A stretch of 64,000 nt of DNA from Collimonas arenae (GTDB lineage: Bacteria; Pseudomonadota; Gammaproteobacteria; Burkholderiales; Burkholderiaceae_D): NCBI RefSeq assembly GCF_000786695.1, contig NZ_CP009962.1, positions 3,100,001 to 3,164,000 on the forward strand, given 5' to 3'. Of the stretch, positions 28,333 to 37,406 are shown in pieces. A program made the translations under genes and the position numbers. The notes under the pieces are model-generated. The model made no database searches. It was not told the origin of the DNA and worked only from the letters and a program-made list of their open reading frames with translations. Within the stretch, counting starts at the first letter, position 1, and every line of letters begins with the position of its first letter.

Positions 28333-29469
28333 ATGCGACTCCGCCAATTACCTGTCAGATTTACCCTTTTCCTGCTCGGCTTGACGCTTGCGGCGTGCTG
28401 CCGGACTGACCAGACGACATCTTGCAACAATACGAGTTCCAGCACCACCGCAGGCAGTAGCGACGGCACCGGCAACAACGTTCGCTTTAACCAGCTTATC
28501 GGCATTGCCGTCGACGCTGCCGGCAATCTGTTTGTGAGTGATACCGGCAACAATACCATCCGCAAAGTCACTTCTGCCGGCGTTGCGACCACGGTGGCGG
28601 GTAGCGCAGGCAATGTCGGCAGCACCGACGGCAATGCACAGAACGCGCGCTTCAATCAACCCGGCGGCATCGCAGTGGACGTCTCGGGAAACCTGTACGT
28701 AGCCGACACTCAAAACAATACCATCCGAAAAATCACCTCTGCCGGGGTCGTGTCAACCCTGGCGGGAAGCGCTGGACAAACCGGGCAAGTTGACGGCGTT
28801 GCAGGGAATGCCCGTTTCAATCAGCCTTGGGGAGTGGTGCTTGATACGGCCGGCAATCTCTACGTCGCAGATACCGGCAACGACACAGTGCGCAAAATCA
28901 CCCCGACCGGTATCGTAACTACGCTGGCAGGTAGCGCCGGCAATGTCGGCAGCAGCGATGGCAATGGCAGCAACGCACAATTCAATCTGCCTCTTGGCAT
29001 TGCGATCGACAGCGCAACCAATCTGTATATCGCCGATACGAGCAACAACACGATACGCAAACTGACCCCGGCTGGCGACGTCAGTACTTTGGCAGGTAGC
29101 TCCGGCAATAGCGGCAGCAATGACGGTAGCGGAACACGGGCCAGCTTCAACCAGCCGAATGGCATCGTGGTAGATAGCTCAGGCAATATCCGGATAGCGG
29201 ACACCGGCAATCAGTTAATACGCAGTGTGTCTGCATCTGGCATCGTCAGCACCATCGCCGGCGCGGCGGGCAATGCCGGCAGCGCGGATGGCAACGGCAA
29301 CAACGCAAAATTCAACCAGCCCAAGGGCATCGCAGCCGATGCCGCGAACAATTTGTATGTTGCCGACACCGGCAACAATTTACTACGTAAGGTGACGCCT
29401 GGTGGGCAGGTCACTACTCTGCTGTCCGGCGGCAGCGGTTCTTCGTGCCTGTGTCTTTTCAATTTTTAA
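28333..29469 (+). CDS. NHL-repeat lipoprotein (six-bladed propeller, 378 aa)
   Basis: Lipoprotein signal (FLLGLTLAAC), then six repeats of about 56 residues of the form FNQP-G-IAVD-GNLYVADTGNNTIRKVT-G-V-T-LAGS-G-GS-DG, i.e. NHL blades folding into a beta-propeller, usually a protein or carbohydrate binding platform. The DNA shows the same roughly 168-base periodicity. It ends abruptly with CLCLFNF, which is odd for an envelope protein. Standalone gene; partner unknown. Confidence 0.85.
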   Translation: MRLRQLPVRFTLFLLGLTLAACCRTDQTTSCNNTSSSTTAGSSDGTGNNVRFNQLIGIAVDAAGNLFVSDTGNNTIRKVTSAGVATTVAGSAGNVGSTDGNAQNARFNQPGGIAVDVSGNLYVADTQNNTIRKITSAGVVSTLAGSAGQTGQVDGVAGNARFNQPWGVVLDTAGNLYVADTGNDTVRKITPTGIVTTLAGSAGNVGSSDGNGSNAQFNLPLGIAIDSATNLYIADTSNNTIRKLTPAGDVSTLAGSSGNSGSNDGSGTRASFNQPNGIVVDSSGNIRIADTGNQLIRSVSASGIVSTIAGAAGNAGSADGNGNNAKFNQPKGIAADAANNLYVADTGNNLLRKVTPGGQVTTLLSGGSGSSCLCLFNF

Positions 29470-29583
29470 CTGTGCGTCCGCATTTCATGCACAGGATTGG
29501 CTCTTTTGATAGCTGATACAGGTCTTGAAATAACACCATGCCTGAAATGTGGATGAATACTCGATCGACAGAAGAATGCTTCA

Positions 29584-29757
29584 ATGAATGACGATCTGCT
29601 ACCCATTATCGCCATCGGCGTTATTGTCATTTTTGGCGCCATTGTTCTGGTCAAAAAAGGCTATGTAAAACAAGCAGAGAAAACCCATCTTCCTGTAGTG
29701 CTAATGAGTTTTTGCATCATCATTGTATGCAGCCTTATTGCATTTTCCGGAAACTAA
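29584..29757 (+). CDS. Small two-helix membrane protein (57 aa)
   Basis: ATG at 29584 opens a 57-codon frame with a first hydrophobic helix (LLPIIAIGVIVIFGAIVLV), a basic loop (KKGYVKQAEKTH) and a second helix (VVLMSFCIIIVCSLIAF). The positive loop predicts both termini outside. No strong ribosome site is visible, so the call rests on the clean hydrophobic pattern. Function unknown. Confidence 0.5.
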   Translation: MNDDLLPIIAIGVIVIFGAIVLVKKGYVKQAEKTHLPVVLMSFCIIIVCSLIAFSGN

Positions 29758-29808
29758 AAAAAACGCCGCGGCAAGGTTAATACTATGACTGGGATAGTTA
29801 TCATGAAT

Positions 29809-29837
29809 TTGACAGGCTTTCGAAATCTCCTTAGCAT
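29809..29837 (+). promoter_or_regulatory. Sigma-70 promoter for the EF-G leader transcript
   Basis: TTGACA (29809–29814), a 17-base spacer and TAGCAT (29832–29837, four of six matches to TATAAT). Expected transcription start is about 29843–29845, which coincides with the leader ATG; there is no Shine-Dalgarno, so the leader may be leaderless. Confidence 0.6.
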
Positions 29838-29844
29838 CTCGAAC

Positions 29845-29931
29845 ATGAAATCCACGGACATCCTCTTTTTTACCTCAACCCTCCCGGCGCGTTGCTTGCA
29901 ACGTTCCGGGCCGCTGAAGTGCGCCCGTTGA
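29845..29931 (+). CDS. Candidate 28-residue leader peptide upstream of EF-G paralogue
   Basis: A 28-codon ORF begins at or next to the predicted transcription start and ends CLQRSGPLKCAR followed by TGA, 25 bases before a strong terminator hairpin. Its last third contains GGCC and GAAGTG segments that can pair with the loop and right arm of that terminator. This is the layout of ribosome-controlled attenuators, such as those in front of ribosome-protection genes like tet(M). No homologue is known to me; the peptide call is inference from layout. Confidence 0.5.
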   Translation: MKSTDILFFTSTLPARCLQRSGPLKCAR

Positions 29932-29956
29932 TCCGCTCTTAACCGAGCACCATCGC

Positions 29957-29986
29957 AAAGGCCCACTTCGGGCCTTTTTGCTTTTT
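29957..29986 (+). terminator. Attenuator-type terminator before EF-G paralogue
   Basis: 8-bp perfect stem AAAGGCCC / GGGCCTTT with loop ACTTC, followed by TTGCTTTTT. It sits within the leader, about 175 bases upstream of the EF-G start, with no other gene in between. Alternative pairing is available: 29916–29921 GAAGTG with 29964–29969 CACTTC, and GGCC 29909–29912 with 29971–29974. Confidence 0.75.
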
Positions 29987-30043
29987 CAGGCATCCCATTT
30001 TCGCAACACCACACAAGAAGTACTGCTCAGGAGCATATATATC

Positions 30044-30088
30044 ATGAAGCAAGTCGACGTAGAACGCGCGCGGGGCCACGAACAATAG
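30044..30088 (+). CDS. Possible 14-residue upstream ORF
   Basis: AGGAG at 30029–30033, ATG at 30044, 14 codons and a TAG stop, lying between the attenuator and the EF-G start. Spacing of ten bases is long. It may be a second regulatory ORF or chance. Confidence 0.25.
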   Translation: MKQVDVERARGHEQ

Positions 30089-30161
30089 GTGGTCGCATGG
30101 CTCCCGCGGCGCTGTCCCCCAGGACAATCCACGACCGCCTGCCATGCTTGAAAGTACCATC

Positions 30162-32207
30162 ATGACTGCTACAACCACCCTCCGCGCCAACTCGCGCAAC
30201 TTCGGCATCATCGCGCACATCGACGCCGGCAAGACCACTCTCTCCGAACGCATCCTGCTTAAAACGGGTGAAATTCATCGCGCCGGCGAAGTCCACGACG
30301 GAGCCGCCACTATGGATCACATGGACCTGGAAAAGGAACGCGGCATCACCATCGGCGCGGCGGCCACGCGCGCTGTCTGGAACGGCCACACCTTCACATT
30401 GATCGATACGCCGGGCCACATCGATTTCGCCATCGAGGTGGAACGCTCGCTACGCGTGCTTGACGGCGCAATCGCCGTGCTGAGCGGCGTCGAAGGCATC
30501 CAGCCGCAGACCGAAACGGTCTGGCGCCAGGCGCAAAAGCATGCGGTGCCAATGATCGTGTTCGTCAACAAGATGGACCGCGTCGGCGCCGACTTCGAGC
30601 GTGTGGTCGGCCAGATGCGAGACCGCCTGGACGCCCTGCCCGTGCCGCTGACAATTCCGGTCGGCGCCGCTGACACCTTCGCCGGTGCTATAGACGTGCT
30701 CGGCCAGAGACTGTTGTCATGGGACGCCAGCGGCCTGATGACATCGTCTGCGTTGCCGCAGAACCTGGCCGCGATCGCGCTGGATGCCTACGCGCATGCA
30801 GCGGCCGTTGCTGCCGACGCCAGCGATGCGTTGACCAGCGCCTACCTCGACAACGACACCTTGTCCGCTATCGAGATTGCGACCGGACTGCGAGCCATGA
30901 CCATCGCACGCCGTGCGGTGCCGGTGTTCGCCGGTTCGGCCTACAAGAACGCTGGCATCGAGCCGCTGCTGGACGCCATCGTTGACTGGCTGCCATCGCC
31001 CGAAGAGCGCGCCGCGCCAACCGGCTTGCTGGCTGGTGCTAGCGTCAGCGTGGGAACCTCGCCGTCGGACCCGCTCGCCGCCCTGGTATTCAAAGTAATC
31101 CATGACGACCATGGATCGCTGTCGTTCGTGCGGCTCTATGGCGGCACGCTACGCGAAGGCGATACCGTATGGAATGCGACGCTCGGCGCCCCGGTGCGGA
31201 TCGGCCGTTTATATGTCGTGCATGCAGACCGAAGAGTCGGCGTCGAAGAGGCGTCCGCCGGCAGCATCATTGCGATTGCAGGATTGAAGGATGCGCTGAC
31301 CGGCCAAACGCTATCGACGAAGGCAGTCCCGCTCACGCTGGAAACAATCCAGGCTGGCGAGCCGGTGGTTGCACTCGCCGTCGAACCAGCCAACGGCGGC
31401 GATCGCTCCAAGATGATCGTCGCACTGGACCGCTTCCGCCGCGAAGATCCCTCGCTGCGGCTGGAAAGCAATCCGGAAACCGGTGAAACGGTGCTATGGG
31501 GCCAAGGCGAACTGCATCTCGATGTGGTGCTGGAACGGGTACGCCGGGAAGCCGGCGTCGACGTGAAAGCCGGCGCGCCGCATGTAGCATATAAGGAGAC
31601 CATCGATGGCCCCGCAGTACAAGTCGAAGGCAAAGTCTCGAAACAGAACGGCGGCAAAGGCCAGTATGCACGCGTCGTCCTGCGCGTTGAACCGTTTGAC
31701 GGCGCATTTGCGTTTGAAAACGCGGTAAAAGGCGGCGCCATTCCGTCTGCCTTCTTCCCGGCAGTGGAAAAAGGCGTGCGGCAGGCATTGGCGCAAGGTC
31801 CGTTGGGCCAGCCCGTCACCGGCGTCAAGGTCACCTTGCTCGATGGCGACCACCACGCTGTCGACAGCAGCGACATGACCTTTACGGTCGCGGCCAAAGA
31901 CGGCGTATTGGCAGGCCTGAAACGAGCGCACCCGGTGCTACTGGAACCGGTGATGACGGTCACAGTCGATGCGCCAACTGCCAATGCCGGCGACGTCATC
32001 GGCGACTTGCAACGGCGCAGCGGCCGCGTGCTTGGCATAGAAGACCATGCCGGCCGTGTCGAGATCGTGGGTGAAGTGCCGCTCGCGAGACTGTTCGGCC
32101 ATACGACCGATCTGCGCTCGTTGTCGCAAGGAAGAGCGTTTGCGAGCGCAGTGTATGCGCGTCATGCGGCAAGCGCTAGTTCGCATACGGAAGCTATTGC
32201 GGCTTAA
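30162..32207 (+). CDS. Elongation factor G paralogue (translational GTPase, 681 aa)
   Basis: Five-domain EF-G layout: G1 AHIDAGKTT, G2 region ERGITI, G3 DTPGH, G4 NKMD, G5 GSAYK; domain II from about LAALVFKVIHD; domain III DPSLRLESN…GELHLDVV; domain IV from VAYKE with the tip region DSSDMTFTVAAKDG; and domain V. Slightly shorter than housekeeping EF-G (about 700) and clearly diverged; no str-operon neighbours (rpsL, rpsG, tuf). Either a stress or alternative EF-G, or a ribosome-protection type protein. ATG 30144 in frame is possible; neither start has a clear ribosome site. The upstream attenuator suggests induction by stalled translation. Confidence 0.85.
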   Translation: MTATTTLRANSRNFGIIAHIDAGKTTLSERILLKTGEIHRAGEVHDGAATMDHMDLEKERGITIGAAATRAVWNGHTFTLIDTPGHIDFAIEVERSLRVLDGAIAVLSGVEGIQPQTETVWRQAQKHAVPMIVFVNKMDRVGADFERVVGQMRDRLDALPVPLTIPVGAADTFAGAIDVLGQRLLSWDASGLMTSSALPQNLAAIALDAYAHAAAVAADASDALTSAYLDNDTLSAIEIATGLRAMTIARRAVPVFAGSAYKNAGIEPLLDAIVDWLPSPEERAAPTGLLAGASVSVGTSPSDPLAALVFKVIHDDHGSLSFVRLYGGTLREGDTVWNATLGAPVRIGRLYVVHADRRVGVEEASAGSIIAIAGLKDALTGQTLSTKAVPLTLETIQAGEPVVALAVEPANGGDRSKMIVALDRFRREDPSLRLESNPETGETVLWGQGELHLDVVLERVRREAGVDVKAGAPHVAYKETIDGPAVQVEGKVSKQNGGKGQYARVVLRVEPFDGAFAFENAVKGGAIPSAFFPAVEKGVRQALAQGPLGQPVTGVKVTLLDGDHHAVDSSDMTFTVAAKDGVLAGLKRAHPVLLEPVMTVTVDAPTANAGDVIGDLQRRSGRVLGIEDHAGRVEIVGEVPLARLFGHTTDLRSLSQGRAFASAVYARHAASASSHTEAIAA

Positions 32208-32214
32208 GCAAGGG

Positions 32215-32256
32215 TGGCGGCGAATCCGGGTTTATTGGATTTGCCGCCATTTTTTT
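32215..32256 (+). terminator. Rho-independent terminator after EF-G paralogue
   Basis: 13-base arms TGGCGGCGAATCC / GGATTTGCCGCCA (one G-T pair) with a 9-base loop and a run of seven T, eight bases beyond the stop. Confidence 0.92.
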
Positions 32257-32358
32257 GTGGGTGTCAGGGATTTGGGGATATCTCGTTTTTCAGCTTTCTG
32301 GTCTCACGAGCGACAAACAATTCCACGCCATTAATCGCCAGCGCAGTCGGTACGTAAA

Positions 32359-32484
32359 GTGAGATGGCGCGAGCAAGGAGTCGAAGTTCTGGAAGTCAAT
32401 CGCCCAGATCGTGCTAAACGCAGATTGCAGGGCAAATCTGATTCAACTGATGCGCAGAACGCAGCGCGTTCAAAACACTCCTGA
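32359..32484 (+). pseudogene. IS110-family transposase remnant
   Basis: A 41-codon frame reads GVEVLEVNRPDRAKRRLQGK then SDSTDAQNAARS before a stop. This matches the conserved end of the N-terminal DEDD domain of IS110-type transposases (VNRP…R…GKxDxxDAxxAAR). No start, no remainder and no ends are seen: a decayed relic in the otherwise gene-free stretch 32257–32534. Confidence 0.55.
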
Positions 32485-32534
32485 TGCATTGTTCTACGGG
32501 GCATTTGCTTTTGCCGTGCAGGCATCTGGGATGT

Positions 32535-32813
32535 TTAGATCACCTCTTGCGAAGACCTCGATCTATAGATCGTGTGCTGAACGCTGCCGCACCAGCTAGG
32601 GTGCCTCGGTATTGACCATCGCGAGGTAATCTGTCCACCCGAATAGATCATGCCGACAGGCAGGACGTCATCGGCGTTTTTGTTCCTTACGGTTTCGTAT
32701 ATGCGCTTGTCCGCAAAGAATTCCGGTAGCCGACCAAAGCGGTTATCCAGCGCGTTGACATATCCTTCTTGTGGACAGTAGAGTTCGAACCACAGTTTTA
32801 TTTTTTCAGCCAT
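32535..32813 (-). CDS. Small hypothetical protein (92 aa)
   Basis: Good start (AAGGA seven bases before ATG). The N-terminal 55 residues look like a natural soluble protein (KIKLWFELYCPQEGYVNALDNRFGRLPEFF); the last 35 are Ser/Arg-rich and could be read-through after a lost stop or frameshift. It lies next to an IS110 relic, so 3' damage is plausible. Function unknown. The following stretch to 33032 holds nothing I recognise. Confidence 0.5.
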   Translation of the reverse strand: MAEKIKLWFELYCPQEGYVNALDNRFGRLPEFFADKRIYETVRNKNADDVLPVGMIYSGGQITSRWSIPRHPSWCGSVQHTIYRSRSSQEVI

Positions 32814-33032
32814 TGTTTGTGTCCTTTAAATTTGACACCCTAAAAAGGCGAGCCCATTTCTGGAACCATAATTTGGTAAGGTTTGGAGCAATAAATTGTC
32901 ACGATGCGCCACACATATCTCCTTCCCGGGCTCCGAAGCGGGGCATGGGCTTGCCGAAAGATTGACCCGTACAATGATGCACTTAAAGCTCGCAGCACTG
33001 AACGGGCGCACGAATACACAGGCTTGAATCGA

Positions 33033-34178
33033 TTACTTGACTGTTGCTATTTTGGTGCGCGCACCACCCTTATAGGTATATAAAGTCAACGAACCGTCCT
33101 TGATGTCGCCCTTGGCATCGAATGAAATCATGCCGGTCACGCCTTTGTGAGCGATCTTGGCCAGGAATGGCAGATATTTCTTCGGATCGGAGGAGTCGGC
33201 TTTTTGCATTGCATCGGCCATGGCCATCAACGCATCGTAAACATAGGGGGCGTAAATTACCACGTCCTGGCCGAACCGCTTCTTGTAAGCGGCCTTGAAA
33301 TCCTCCATCGGTTTTTTGTCGGCGTCGGAGACCCCGCCGGCTTCCGCGCAGACTACCTTATCGTCTTCCAGTCCGTCGCCGGCCAATTTCGGCAAGTCGG
33401 CGCTGCACAAGCCATCGCCGCCCATGAATCTGACTTTGATGCCGAGTTGCTTCATCTGTCGCAGCATCGGGCCGCCAACCGCGTCCATGCCGCCGAAAAA
33501 CACCATGTCCGGATTCTTCGCCTTGATTGCGGTCAGGATGGCGGTGAAATCGGTCGCCTTATCGTTGGTGAACTGGGTTGTAACGATATGTACTCCGGCG
33601 CCTTTTGCCGATTTGGTGAATTCTTCCGCAATGCCTTGGCCGTAAGCCGTACGATCATCGATGACGGCAACGTTCTTGGCTTTTAGAGATTGCGCCGCAT
33701 AGCGTCCCAGGGCGCCGCCCAGCTGGCCGTCGTTGGCGACCACGCGGAAGGTGGTGTTAAAGCCCTGAAGGGTATATTTCGGATTGGTTGCCGACGGCGA
33801 GATTTGCGGAATACCGGCATCGTAGTAGATCTTCGATGCAGGAATCGTAGTCCCTGAAGTCATATGGCCGATAACGCCGTTGACGTGGGCATCAACCAGC
33901 TTCTGGGCAACTGTGGTTGCTTGCTTGGGATCGGCGCCATCGTCCTCCGTGTCCAGCTCGAATTTCACTTTCTTGCCGCCCAGCGTCATACCTTTGGCAT
34001 TTAACTCTTCGATGGCCATGCGGGCGCCATTTTCGTTGTCTTTGCCCAAATGGGCGATAGCACCGGTAAGCGGGCCGACATGGCCAATTCGAACGACCTG
34101 TTCCTGCGCCGATGCCATACCTGCTATTGCAAAGGCAATTGCTCCAGTGAGTGGAACGATTTTTTTCGTGAGTTGCAT
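33033..34178 (-). CDS. Branched-chain amino-acid ABC transporter substrate-binding protein
   Basis: LivJ/LivK-type periplasmic receptor: signal peptide (PLTGAIAFAIAGMASAQ), then VVRIGHVGPLTGAIAHLGKDNENGA and the Peripla_BP_6 core including VIGHMTSGTTIPASKIY and NVAVIDDRTAYGQGIAEEF. ATG 34178 has GGAG six bases upstream; the frame can be read from a TTG at 34190. No permease or ATPase genes of the Liv system are adjacent, so it probably feeds a transporter encoded elsewhere. Same strand as the porin, RidA and aminotransferase genes. Confidence 0.92.
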   Translation of the reverse strand: MQLTKKIVPLTGAIAFAIAGMASAQEQVVRIGHVGPLTGAIAHLGKDNENGARMAIEELNAKGMTLGGKKVKFELDTEDDGADPKQATTVAQKLVDAHVNGVIGHMTSGTTIPASKIYYDAGIPQISPSATNPKYTLQGFNTTFRVVANDGQLGGALGRYAAQSLKAKNVAVIDDRTAYGQGIAEEFTKSAKGAGVHIVTTQFTNDKATDFTAILTAIKAKNPDMVFFGGMDAVGGPMLRQMKQLGIKVRFMGGDGLCSADLPKLAGDGLEDDKVVCAEAGGVSDADKKPMEDFKAAYKKRFGQDVVIYAPYVYDALMAMADAMQKADSSDPKKYLPFLAKIAHKGVTGMISFDAKGDIKDGSLTLYTYKGGARTKIATVK

Positions 34179-34247
34179 GAACGTCTCCAAATAGTTATAA
34201 AAACACTAGACCGCTGCAACTTGTAGATTGCAGCGGGATCATCCAAT

Positions 34248-35369
34248 TTAGAAAGAATGGGTAATGCCCATGTTGAACAACGTTGAGTAGTCAAAAGCGG
34301 CGCCGTCGTGATTGGCATAGCCGTCGATACCGAAAGCTGCATTGCCTTTGTTAATGATCTTGGCAACGGAAGTGTACAGCGTGGTCCGTTTCGACAAGGA
34401 GTACAGAAGACCAAGGCCGTATTGATCGGCGCTGTTTGCATTGGAATTACGGCCGGAAGAGCGATTCCAGCTCGCCAGTGCCTGGGTACTGCTGCCGATC
34501 GGGGCGCTAACGCCCAGCAGATAATAATTGGCTTTATCGGTAACGCCAGCAGAGTGCGCCGTTTTGGTGGCGACCAGCGCGTGCAATTTGGCTGGGCCGA
34601 AGTCATAAGTGGCGCCAATGGCATCGCTTTTTTGATTGAAATCTACAGTGGCGGGACTGACCACTCCGGCGCCATGATCGTCGATATGCACATAGCCGAC
34701 GTACAGCGGACCTTGCTTGTAATTGAGGCCGATCACGCCGACACTCCCCTGGCTTGATCCGGCTACTTCACCCAGGCTATACAATACGCTGCCGCTAAAT
34801 CTGCCCAGATTCGGCGTGTCGTAACGGACGCTATTGTTCGCCCGGATTGCGCCAAGACCGATCCAGCCTTGCTCCGGCACACCCTTCAGTCCGCCTACCG
34901 GGAACAGGGCTTTGTTGCCGATTTGAATATTCCCGGACGAACCTGCCAAACCGACGCCCATTGGATCGATATTGTTGAGCAGCTCGAATGCCGGCGTATC
35001 CTGGCGTCCGAGATGGACTGAGCCGAAGCCGCCATTCAAGCCGACGTTTGCTGCGCGGCCGAACAGCTCATTGCTGCCTTGCTCGGAGGCGCCGGTGTCC
35101 ATCTGGATACCCATTTCCAGTTTAAAATCTGCGCTCAGTCCGCCACCCAGATCTTCTTTTCCCTTGAAGCCTAGCCGGCTGCCGGCCAGGTTGTTGCCGG
35201 CGTTCGAGTCAAGGCGCGTCACCGTAGCGTTTGATTGGAGGCCGCCGTTACTGCCTGAAAAACGATCGAACGACATATCTGCGATACCGTAGATGGTCAC
35301 AGCTGTTTGTGCTGATGCGCTGCCAGCGATGAGCATGCCTATGGCAAGTTGTGCTGGGAATGTCTTCAT
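34248..35369 (-). CDS. Outer-membrane porin, Gram-negative general type (373 aa)
   Basis: Trimeric beta-barrel: signal peptide (FPAQLAIGMLIAGSASA), first strand AVTIYGIADMSFDRFSG, the eyelet-type segment SRLGFKGKEDLGGGLSADFKLE, GSVHLGRQDTP, and a terminal aromatic (NMGITHSF), as needed for barrel assembly. GGAGG precedes ATG 35369. Placed between amino-acid uptake and catabolic genes, so it may admit those solutes. Confidence 0.92.
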   Translation of the reverse strand: MKTFPAQLAIGMLIAGSASAQTAVTIYGIADMSFDRFSGSNGGLQSNATVTRLDSNAGNNLAGSRLGFKGKEDLGGGLSADFKLEMGIQMDTGASEQGSNELFGRAANVGLNGGFGSVHLGRQDTPAFELLNNIDPMGVGLAGSSGNIQIGNKALFPVGGLKGVPEQGWIGLGAIRANNSVRYDTPNLGRFSGSVLYSLGEVAGSSQGSVGVIGLNYKQGPLYVGYVHIDDHGAGVVSPATVDFNQKSDAIGATYDFGPAKLHALVATKTAHSAGVTDKANYYLLGVSAPIGSSTQALASWNRSSGRNSNANSADQYGLGLLYSLSKRTTLYTSVAKIINKGNAAFGIDGYANHDGAAFDYSTLFNMGITHSF

Positions 35370-35514
35370 ACTTGTCTCCTCCTGTTTACTTCTAGTGAAA
35401 TTTCTCCGCATGGTTTTTTTGTTGCGGAGAAACGAAAACGATTCAGGGCTTCTGTGTATCCCGTACTTATTTCTGTGTTTATTTCTATGCTTATTTCTGT
35501 ACTTGTTCCTGCAC

Positions 35515-35907
35515 TTATGCCTGTGCCGGTTGCGGCGGAATCCTGACGTAGGCGATGACCTCGATCCTCATCTCCGGATGCACAAAACCTTGCACCGCGA
35601 CGCTGCTGCGGTTTGGATAGGGCTTGGAGAAATACTTCCGATAGACGGCATCGATGGCCGGCATGTCCTGGGCGGCACGCATGTAGATGAGAACCTGCAC
35701 GACGTCCTCCAGGGCGGCGCCGGAGGCGGCAATCGTCATCGCCAGATTGTCGAAAGTAAGCACCGCCTGTGCGGTAATGTCGGCGCCGGCTATCCTGCCG
35801 TCGGCGTCAACCGGGCCGTGCGTCGTATACATGATGCCATTGGCATGGGTCGCCCATGAGAACGGTTGCGACGGTGCCGGCAGTCCTGTTTCAATGATTT
35901 GAGGCAT
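35515..35907 (-). CDS. RidA (YjgF/YER057c) family protein (130 aa)
   Basis: Hydrolyses reactive enamine/imine intermediates formed by PLP enzymes. Family patterns: the mid segment QAVLTFDNLAMTIAASGAALEDVVQVLIYM and the C-terminal RSSVAVQGFVHPEMRIEVIAYV, with the substrate-binding Arg (NRSSVAV) present. It follows the aminotransferase gene on the same strand, the natural context for removing products of that enzyme. Confidence 0.9.
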   Translation of the reverse strand: MPQIIETGLPAPSQPFSWATHANGIMYTTHGPVDADGRIAGADITAQAVLTFDNLAMTIAASGAALEDVVQVLIYMRAAQDMPAIDAVYRKYFSKPYPNRSSVAVQGFVHPEMRIEVIAYVRIPPQPAQA

Positions 35908-35952
35908 GCATGGTCTCCTGTTTTTTATTGAGTGACGGCTCTGCGTAAGCGA

Positions 35953-37161
35953 TCAGGGATTGATGCGGGCGCGCAAGATATCGGCCATCGATGCGGCGAC
36001 GTGTTCGATGTTGGCCTCATTGAGGCCGGCCACGCACATGCGGCCGGAGCGCAACAGATAGACGCCCTGCTCTTCCCGCAGGCGATCGACTTCCGCAGCG
36101 GACAAGCCGGTGTAGCTGAACATGCCGCGTTGTTCGGTGAGATAGCCAGCCGCTGCTTCCGACAACTTGTGTTGCAGGAGCTGCTGTAGCGAGGTTCGCA
36201 TATGGCGGATGCGAATCCGCATCTGCGCCACTTCAGCATCCCACTGAGCGGCCAGCTCCGGCGTTCCCAATACCGTGGAAATCAGTCTTGCGCCATACAG
36301 CGGCGGGCTGGAATAGATGCGGCGCACTGCAGCTTTCAACTGCCCCAGGATCGTGGTCGCTTCAGCCTCGCTCGCGGCGACGAACGACAAGCCGCCGCTG
36401 CGTTCGCCATACAGCGAAAAATTCTTCGAAAAGGAATTGCTGACCACGAAAGGCATGCCGGCATTGGCCATCGTCCGGATCGCCCAGGCGTCTTCGTCGA
36501 GGCCGTCGCCGAATCCCTGATACGCCATATCCATGAAGGGAATCAACCGCCGCTGCTGCAACACAGGAATCAGCTCAAGCCATTGCTCACGCGACATGTC
36601 GATGCCTGTCGGATTGTGGCAACAAGGTTGCAGCAGAACGATGCTATGCGCCGGCAAGGTTGAGATGCAGCCGAGCATCTGCTCGAACTTCAGGCTGTTG
36701 GTCAGTTCGTCGTAATAGGGGTAGGCATGGATTTCCAGGCCGGCGCCGGCGAAGATGACCTGATGGTTGTCCCAGGTCGGATCGCTGACCCATACCGCGC
36801 TGCCGGGAAAATAGGTTTTCAGGAAATCGGCGCCGATACGCAGCGCGCCGGAACCGCCGACGGATTGGATGGTGGCGACACGCTTGTCGCGCAAGACTGG
36901 GCTGTCCTTACCGAACACGGTTTCTTGCAGCATCTGTCGATACAACGCCATCCCTTCCATCGGCAAGTAGGTATGCGGCTTGTCCTCATTGGCGAGCAAC
37001 GCCTTCGCCCGGCGTACGCACTCGAGGACCGGGATATTGTTCTCGTTGTCGTAATAAAGGCCGATGCTGAGGTTGATTTTGCGTGGGTGATGATCTTTTT
37101 GAAATGCCTCGAACAGCGACATGATCGGGTCGCCTGGATAAGGAGGGATGTGCTTGAACAT
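35953..37161 (-). CDS. Aromatic/aspartate-type aminotransferase, class I (402 aa)
   Basis: PLP-dependent transaminase of the AspC/TyrB group: MFKHIPPYPGDPIMSLFEAF, LSIGLYYDNENNIPVLECV, the cofactor-binding QPCCHNPTGID, DMAYQGFG, and the Schiff-base Lys in SNSFSKNFSLYGERSG, followed by the substrate-carboxylate Arg region. I start at ATG 37161, the family N-terminus; the frame is open to 37257. It is divergent from an Lrp regulator and begins a likely operon with ridA, porin and livK-type genes. Confidence 0.9.
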   Translation of the reverse strand: MFKHIPPYPGDPIMSLFEAFQKDHHPRKINLSIGLYYDNENNIPVLECVRRAKALLANEDKPHTYLPMEGMALYRQMLQETVFGKDSPVLRDKRVATIQSVGGSGALRIGADFLKTYFPGSAVWVSDPTWDNHQVIFAGAGLEIHAYPYYDELTNSLKFEQMLGCISTLPAHSIVLLQPCCHNPTGIDMSREQWLELIPVLQQRRLIPFMDMAYQGFGDGLDEDAWAIRTMANAGMPFVVSNSFSKNFSLYGERSGGLSFVAASEAEATTILGQLKAAVRRIYSSPPLYGARLISTVLGTPELAAQWDAEVAQMRIRIRHMRTSLQQLLQHKLSEAAAGYLTEQRGMFSYTGLSAAEVDRLREEQGVYLLRSGRMCVAGLNEANIEHVAASMADILRARINP

Positions 37162-37406
37162 TGGTTTTCGGTCTCCGCGGATGAAAAAACGGACGCGCGC
37201 TTTCGCAATCGACGGCAGACCTTCGATGAGCGTCCGGCTGACGCGGCGAAGGGACATGACCGGTTTTTTTGATGAGCAGGCATCTCTTTATGTGAAAAAT
37301 ATGGTATCAAAGAGGATGCTCAATATTTCTCCTTTCTGCAGCGCACATTGAATGAAATACGCAAAACCATTTCGTAAATTGTTAGTTTATTGGTGAAATT
37401 TTCAAT

